A DNA stretch of 64,000 nt, taken from Lichenostomus cassidix. Its lineage: Eukaryota; Chordata; Aves; Passeriformes; Meliphagidae. Below the pieces are notes generated by a model. The model had not been told where the DNA came from and ran no database searches. It saw only the letters and a program-made list of their open reading frames with translations. Of this stretch, positions 59,821-64,000 are shown one piece after another (the first letter of the stretch is position 1; every line of letters starts with the position of its first letter). Made by a program: the position numbers and the translations under genes. The stretch spans positions 1,178,001 through 1,242,000 of the forward strand of contig CM039199.1 of the NCBI GenBank assembly GCA_008360975.2, written 5' to 3'.

Positions 59821-60101
59821 TGAGGGGTTTGGGCTGAGCTGGCAGTGCCATAGCTCTGTGTGAGCGGTTTAAGCTGAGCTGGCAGTGTTCTGGGTCTGTG
59901 TGAGGGGTTTGGGCTGAGCTGGCAATGCCCTGGGTCTGTGTGAGGGGTTTGGGCTGAGCTGGCAGTGCCATAGCTCTGTGTGAGGGGTTTGGGCTGAGCT
60001 GGCAGTGCTCTGGGTCTGTGTGAGGGGTTTGGGCTGAGCTGGCAGTGCTCTGGGTCTGTGTGAGGGGTTTGGGCTGAGCCAGCAGTGCTCTTGGGTCCAT
60101 C
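59821..60101. repeat. 40-bp minisatellite, seven units
   Basis: Seven head-to-tail 40-bp units of the type TGAGGGGTTTGGGCTGAGCT plus GGCAGTGCTCTGGGTCTGTG start at 59821, 59861, 59901, 59941, 59981, 60021 and 60061. Units 1 and 4 are identical and carry the variant 'ccatagctctgtg'. Units 5 and 6 are identical to each other. The last unit has a 1-bp insertion and more changes. Because 40 is not a multiple of three, three units (120 bp) give a 40-residue peptide period, which is why a 94-codon minus-strand frame stays open. That frame is not considered a gene. Confidence 0.95.
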
Positions 60102-63100
60102 TGAGGCTCTCTGGGTGAGCTGCCTTGCCCCAGTTGGGTTTCAGTTTTGTGCAGGAGAAATTGAGGTTAATGGTGCTGGATACATGTATAATACTAGCCT
60201 TTAGTGTGACCTAAGTGGCAGCAGGGTCAGCAGGGATTTATCCTCAGCCTTTCTTTGTCCTTCACGACGTTGGTGTGGCGCTGACCTGTCCCATTATCAG
60301 AGCAGTGGGGCTGAACTGGCCACAGCAGTGAGCATCCTGCCCCACTACAGCATTGACGTATTAAATGCATTTAGGCACAAAGGCTATAATTGATTCTCAA
60401 GGACACGAAACTGGCCTTTTAAGTAGATTTTCATGGCATTTAGCTGCCCCCTCTGCACTGTCTTTTAGAAAATTTTGTCACAGTCCACTGTTTTAGGATT
60501 CCTTGATTTCTCTATGGTCTGTCATGTATCTGAACTGTTCCTTTCCCTGGAGACAAATTAGGGGAGATACCAAATAGTTGTTTTACTGCAATTTTGAAGG
60601 TGTCTGTGAAGCCTTCAATTTAATAACTTCTAGGTGAGCAAGGTTCACAACTTGCTGCAAATGAAAGAACCTGTTTTCCTGAAGCTGGGAGCACATCCTG
60701 CATATTTGGAGAAACAGCTGAGTTCCCTCTCTGTTAATGCTTTGACTGTGGAATTCATACAGAGGCAACTGAAGTCAGGAGAGATAACAGATTGTATTTG
60801 TAACACTTGCATATGGGCTCTTGTGTGTCACAGCAAGAATGATGGCTCTCAGGGTTTGAACACGAATGTTTGGAGAAAAGCATCTCCAATTTATTGTAAG
60901 CAAACAGAAAAAAGAAGAGAGAGGCCTCTTCTTGCTTGTGAAGTAATTTGGAACTAAAATGGACATAATAAATAATAAACAACCATAATAAAACAGTCTT
61001 GTAGGTTTTAGAAGAGAGAAAACACAAAGAGTTACAATTTTTACAATAAAAATCTGTAGAAAATAAGAATAATGATCTTGATTTTTGCAAAATCTCTTCT
61101 AAAGGTGAGGTGCAGCCATGCGTTTCCCTCCATAGGTTGATTCTTGTGTCCCACAATGTTATGGATCTATTTGTGCTATTCTGCCAGATTGTTCCAAAAA
61201 GCTACCCTTTTATAGCAAATGGAAAATAAATCCAAGGTATAAGGTATCTCAGTCCTTTCCAGGGTATAGTGAAGAAATGGCTCCTGTTCATTTTCCTCTT
61301 TTTCAAGGAGATTGGCCCTTCAGAGGATGTGGTATCTCAGAGGGTTGACTCCTGTAGTAGTTGGGAGAATGTCTTCTTGTCATCAGTGCCCCTGCTCAGA
61401 TGTAGCTTTGAAGAGGAGATCTCTGGTCCCAAATGAGAAAATAGATTCCTTTTCCATCATTTCAGTGCCACTTCCTCTCTCCCCATCTTGGTCTGAATTG
61501 CAGACTGGTTTCAGTTCCAGGACATACCTGCTAAGATTTTTACTCTGTAGGGTTTCTCCCATTAGTTTCTTTACTATTGCAGCCATCCCCGAGCACTAAC
61601 GAGGCTGTAAACACATGGTTTGTAAGCCTGTTACAAGCTTCCTATATTATAATATGATTAGTCAGCACTGACTCATTTGTTTCATGGAGGCAAATGGAGG
61701 AGATTCAGGGATTTGTTTATTTGGATGTACCAATTTGTTGCACAGTCTAACTTGTTTCACAAAAGGCAGTTCCTGCTTTTCAGCTGGCTTCCCTTTTGCT
61801 GGGAGACTGCAGCCTGCATTTGCAAAATCCTGCTTTCCACCAGCATTATCCAGCTTGCCTGTGCAAAGGAAATAATGTTAAATGGAGCTTTTTATTGAAT
61901 ACAAACCTTTTCCATATAACTCCAGAGAGTTAAATGTGGCACAGAATGTAAATTCTGAGCCGTTCTCCGTAGGATGTCCTTCTCACTTCCATCTTGAGGT
62001 AATTATCTCAAAATACATGCCACTGCTCCCATGAACTGGTGATCCAGCTAGTACTTAGTGTCTGAATTAATGTTTGGAATTGTTGCTGCTTTCTTTGTAA
62101 CAGAGACGAGAACCCAGCTGGTTTGGGTTATTGGTAATGGATTCCAGTGCTCTGAAATCATTCACTCAAATCCAGCTCCAGTCTGTAGTAACCCAAAGTA
62201 ATTATTATTTGATTGCTACCCGGTGATGTAAACTGAGCTGGTCATCCCAGCCTGGGTGGACAGATGTCCAAGTTAAACAGCACCAGCTTAACTACTGCCA
62301 GTGGCTCTTTGAAAGCCTGGAAAGGATATTGCTGAAGACACTTAGATAAATTGGTTTGGGAGTTTTTCTTGCTTGTTGTTTGAGTGGAGAAAGAAATCCA
62401 GAATGGAAAGCCAGTAGAGCCTCTGAGGACTCTGACCTGAAAATGGATTCTCTGGGATCATGGCTGAGGAGTGCAGAGTGGGAGGAAAAAGCTTATTGTC
62501 TCTCTTGTATCTTGTGCTGGGGCTGAGTGTCTCTAAGGCAGTGTGCTGATGTGACAGCACTGTGTGCTTGTGGATGGGCATGAAAAGGTTTTTGTCTGCT
62601 TTTTAACTCTGCGGGGTTTTGTATGTACACTTTATTGGAAGTTGTTTCTGTATTTAGCCTGGAAGGCTTTAAAAAGGGCAGTTTAAAAACTGCCACACTT
62701 TCAAGTAATTTGTAGTGGTTTTGTTCCTCTTTTTTATTACTTTTGATAGCACAAATACTGGTTGAGGGAGTGGGACAGCAAGAGATTTTGGCTATGCAGG
62801 GGCCAGCAAAAAGCCTCTGGACCGTCCAAAAACCCATTTGTGTTCTCCATGCAAAACATGATGTAGATGCATCATGAGTGGTCATGTAACTTTCACAGTG
62901 CTCTTCTGGAGTCATTTTCACCCTGAATTTCCTTCAGCGATGGGAAGCTTCCCTATCTCTCCCTAGCTCTCCACCAGCTGAGCAGTGCAGGTTGGTGCAT
63001 TGCCCTGATGGTGTGAGCATGCAAGATGTGAATGTGTGACTCCACTGCCTGCAGATCTATTCATCACATGTGAATATTGCCAGCACCTGACAAAAGCAAT

Positions 63101-64000
63101 ATGAAATAAATGCAGTTGTGGCACATCCTTCATCACATAGCTGGGAGATACAAAATCTCCTGACCTTTTTAGCAGTCTTTTGAGGCAGAGTCGGGAGATG
63201 TGGCTTACTTGACGTGAAGGTTCTTTTCCTGCTGCTGGAAGAGAAATGCTATTGTCAGCTGAACTTTTGGCTGTGGCTGAAGGTCTTCTGTTACTGTCTT
63301 TTATCTCTGAGGCTTGGCTCTTGGCCATGCAGTTGCACTCCCTTTGCTTGCTTTACCTCTTGTTGTCCTCTTTGGATTGTCAGAAACTGAGCCAAAGCCA
63401 CTTCTCTATTCCCTGTGCTGGAGTCGAGATTGTGGAGTGGCTCAAGAGCTTTTGCAGGGCAGTTCTTCCTCATTCATGGGCACTTAGGTGAGTGGTCACC
63501 TACAACTCCTGACTTGGGGACAGCCCTAAGTGTCCTCTCCCTCACACCAGACCCTGCACCTGCCTTCACAAGAAGGCTGTGGAGAACCTTAATGGCAGTT
63601 GGATGCAGTCCTTGGTGTTTCCTTGCATAGCTGGTAAATACATGGTGAAAATAATGCTAAAGTGTTTGTGTTGGGGGTGGTGCAGACCTTTAGGGCATTT
63701 CTCTGGGAACCACAGAACATAAAAAGATGTGAAGAAAGACTGCTTCAGAAATTACCATACACCAATGCATTTCTCCCTCACAATAAGCATTTTATATTCC
63801 AAAGGAAACAAACTTCAAATGAATTGTCTTGGCTTGATTGGTTGTTAGGCTCTTGTGAATCAAGCTGGCATTACACTCCACTTGAAATTTCCAGTTGTAT
63901 GAAAGCTAACTGATGATGTTAGTGCTAGAATTTAGGCTGGAAGTTGCTACACGTGTTAGTATAAACTTCCAATGACCATGTGGTCATTGAGAAAAATCTC
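60102..64000. other. Noncoding DNA, no gene recognised
   Basis: AT-rich in most of its length, especially about 60950-61260. The AP-1/MARE-like palindrome at 61660-61675 is listed separately. No transposon, RNA gene or exon is recognised up to the window end. Frames up to 142 codons (62493-62921 minus) lack domains. Confidence 0.5.
61657..61675. promoter_or_regulatory. AP-1/MARE-like palindrome
   Basis: AGTCAG-CA-CTGACT (61660-61673) is a perfect dyad. It embeds a canonical TGACTCA AP-1 site at 61669-61675, and on the minus strand TGCTGAC, the MAF half-site, at 61667-61661. Binding is inferred from consensus only. Confidence 0.35.

Noticed and set aside
59816..60100. 94-codon minus-strand frame with regular peptide repeats
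   Set aside because: Entirely a translation of the 40-bp minisatellite.

Overview
This window looks like vertebrate nuclear DNA, most likely from a bird and plausibly a passerine. The clearest evidence is a set of CR1 LINE fragments with the avian 3' end (ATTCTATGATT-type terminal repeat at 10470-10489), plus a solo ERVL-like LTR with its own AATAAA signal and two worn MIR SINE copies. There is no bacterial-style gene packing. CpG is visibly scarce, introns and intergenic DNA dominate, and homopolymers and small microsatellites are scattered throughout.

I find no protein-coding exon that I can support. All open frames are short (the longest is 199 codons). They overlap on both strands, resemble no family I recognise, and have the Ser/Pro/Cys/Leu-rich look of chance ORFs. 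The one ORF with a recognisable protein motif (52056-52364, minus) is a remnant of CR1 reverse transcriptase. The window is therefore best read as a gene desert or the inside of a long intron.

Layout: 1-4 kb unique noncoding; 4.0-4.3 kb a CR1 tail on the minus strand with an internal 22-bp duplication; 7.0 kb an 18-bp minisatellite; 10.1-10.5 kb a good CR1 3' end on the plus strand; 12.3 kb a CR1 stub; 13.1-13.5 kb, 19.7-20.1 kb, 21.8-21.95 kb, 25.5-25.75 kb, 30.7-31.2 kb, 32.0-32.25 kb and 43.9-44.7 kb AT-rich stretches with dense homeodomain-type, octamer or MEIS/TGIF-type motifs that look like candidate conserved noncoding elements; 17.5-18.2 kb a more CpG-bearing stretch containing an 89-nt imperfect hairpin; 28.5-28.9 kb a solo LTR; 44.8 and 50.4 kb MIR copies; 52.1-52.5 kb an internally deleted CR1; 53.3-53.6 kb a local CpG cluster with a ZNF143/Staf site next to a perfect octamer and a run of small hairpins; 58.3 kb another CR1 piece; 59.8-60.1 kb a 40-bp minisatellite with a partial 120-bp higher-order pattern.

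The strongest candidate for something undescribed is 53.34-53.62 kb. Its ZNF143/Staf plus octamer pair is the arrangement used as the distal element of snRNA-type promoters, and it sits beside a structured, CpG-bearing segment ending in a good splice-donor sequence. I do not recognise any known small RNA there, and I see no convincing PSE, so this remains a hypothesis. Nothing in the window suggests a multi-gene system. Identification of repeats rests on recognising family consensus patterns by eye, and conservation claims are inferences that an alignment would settle.
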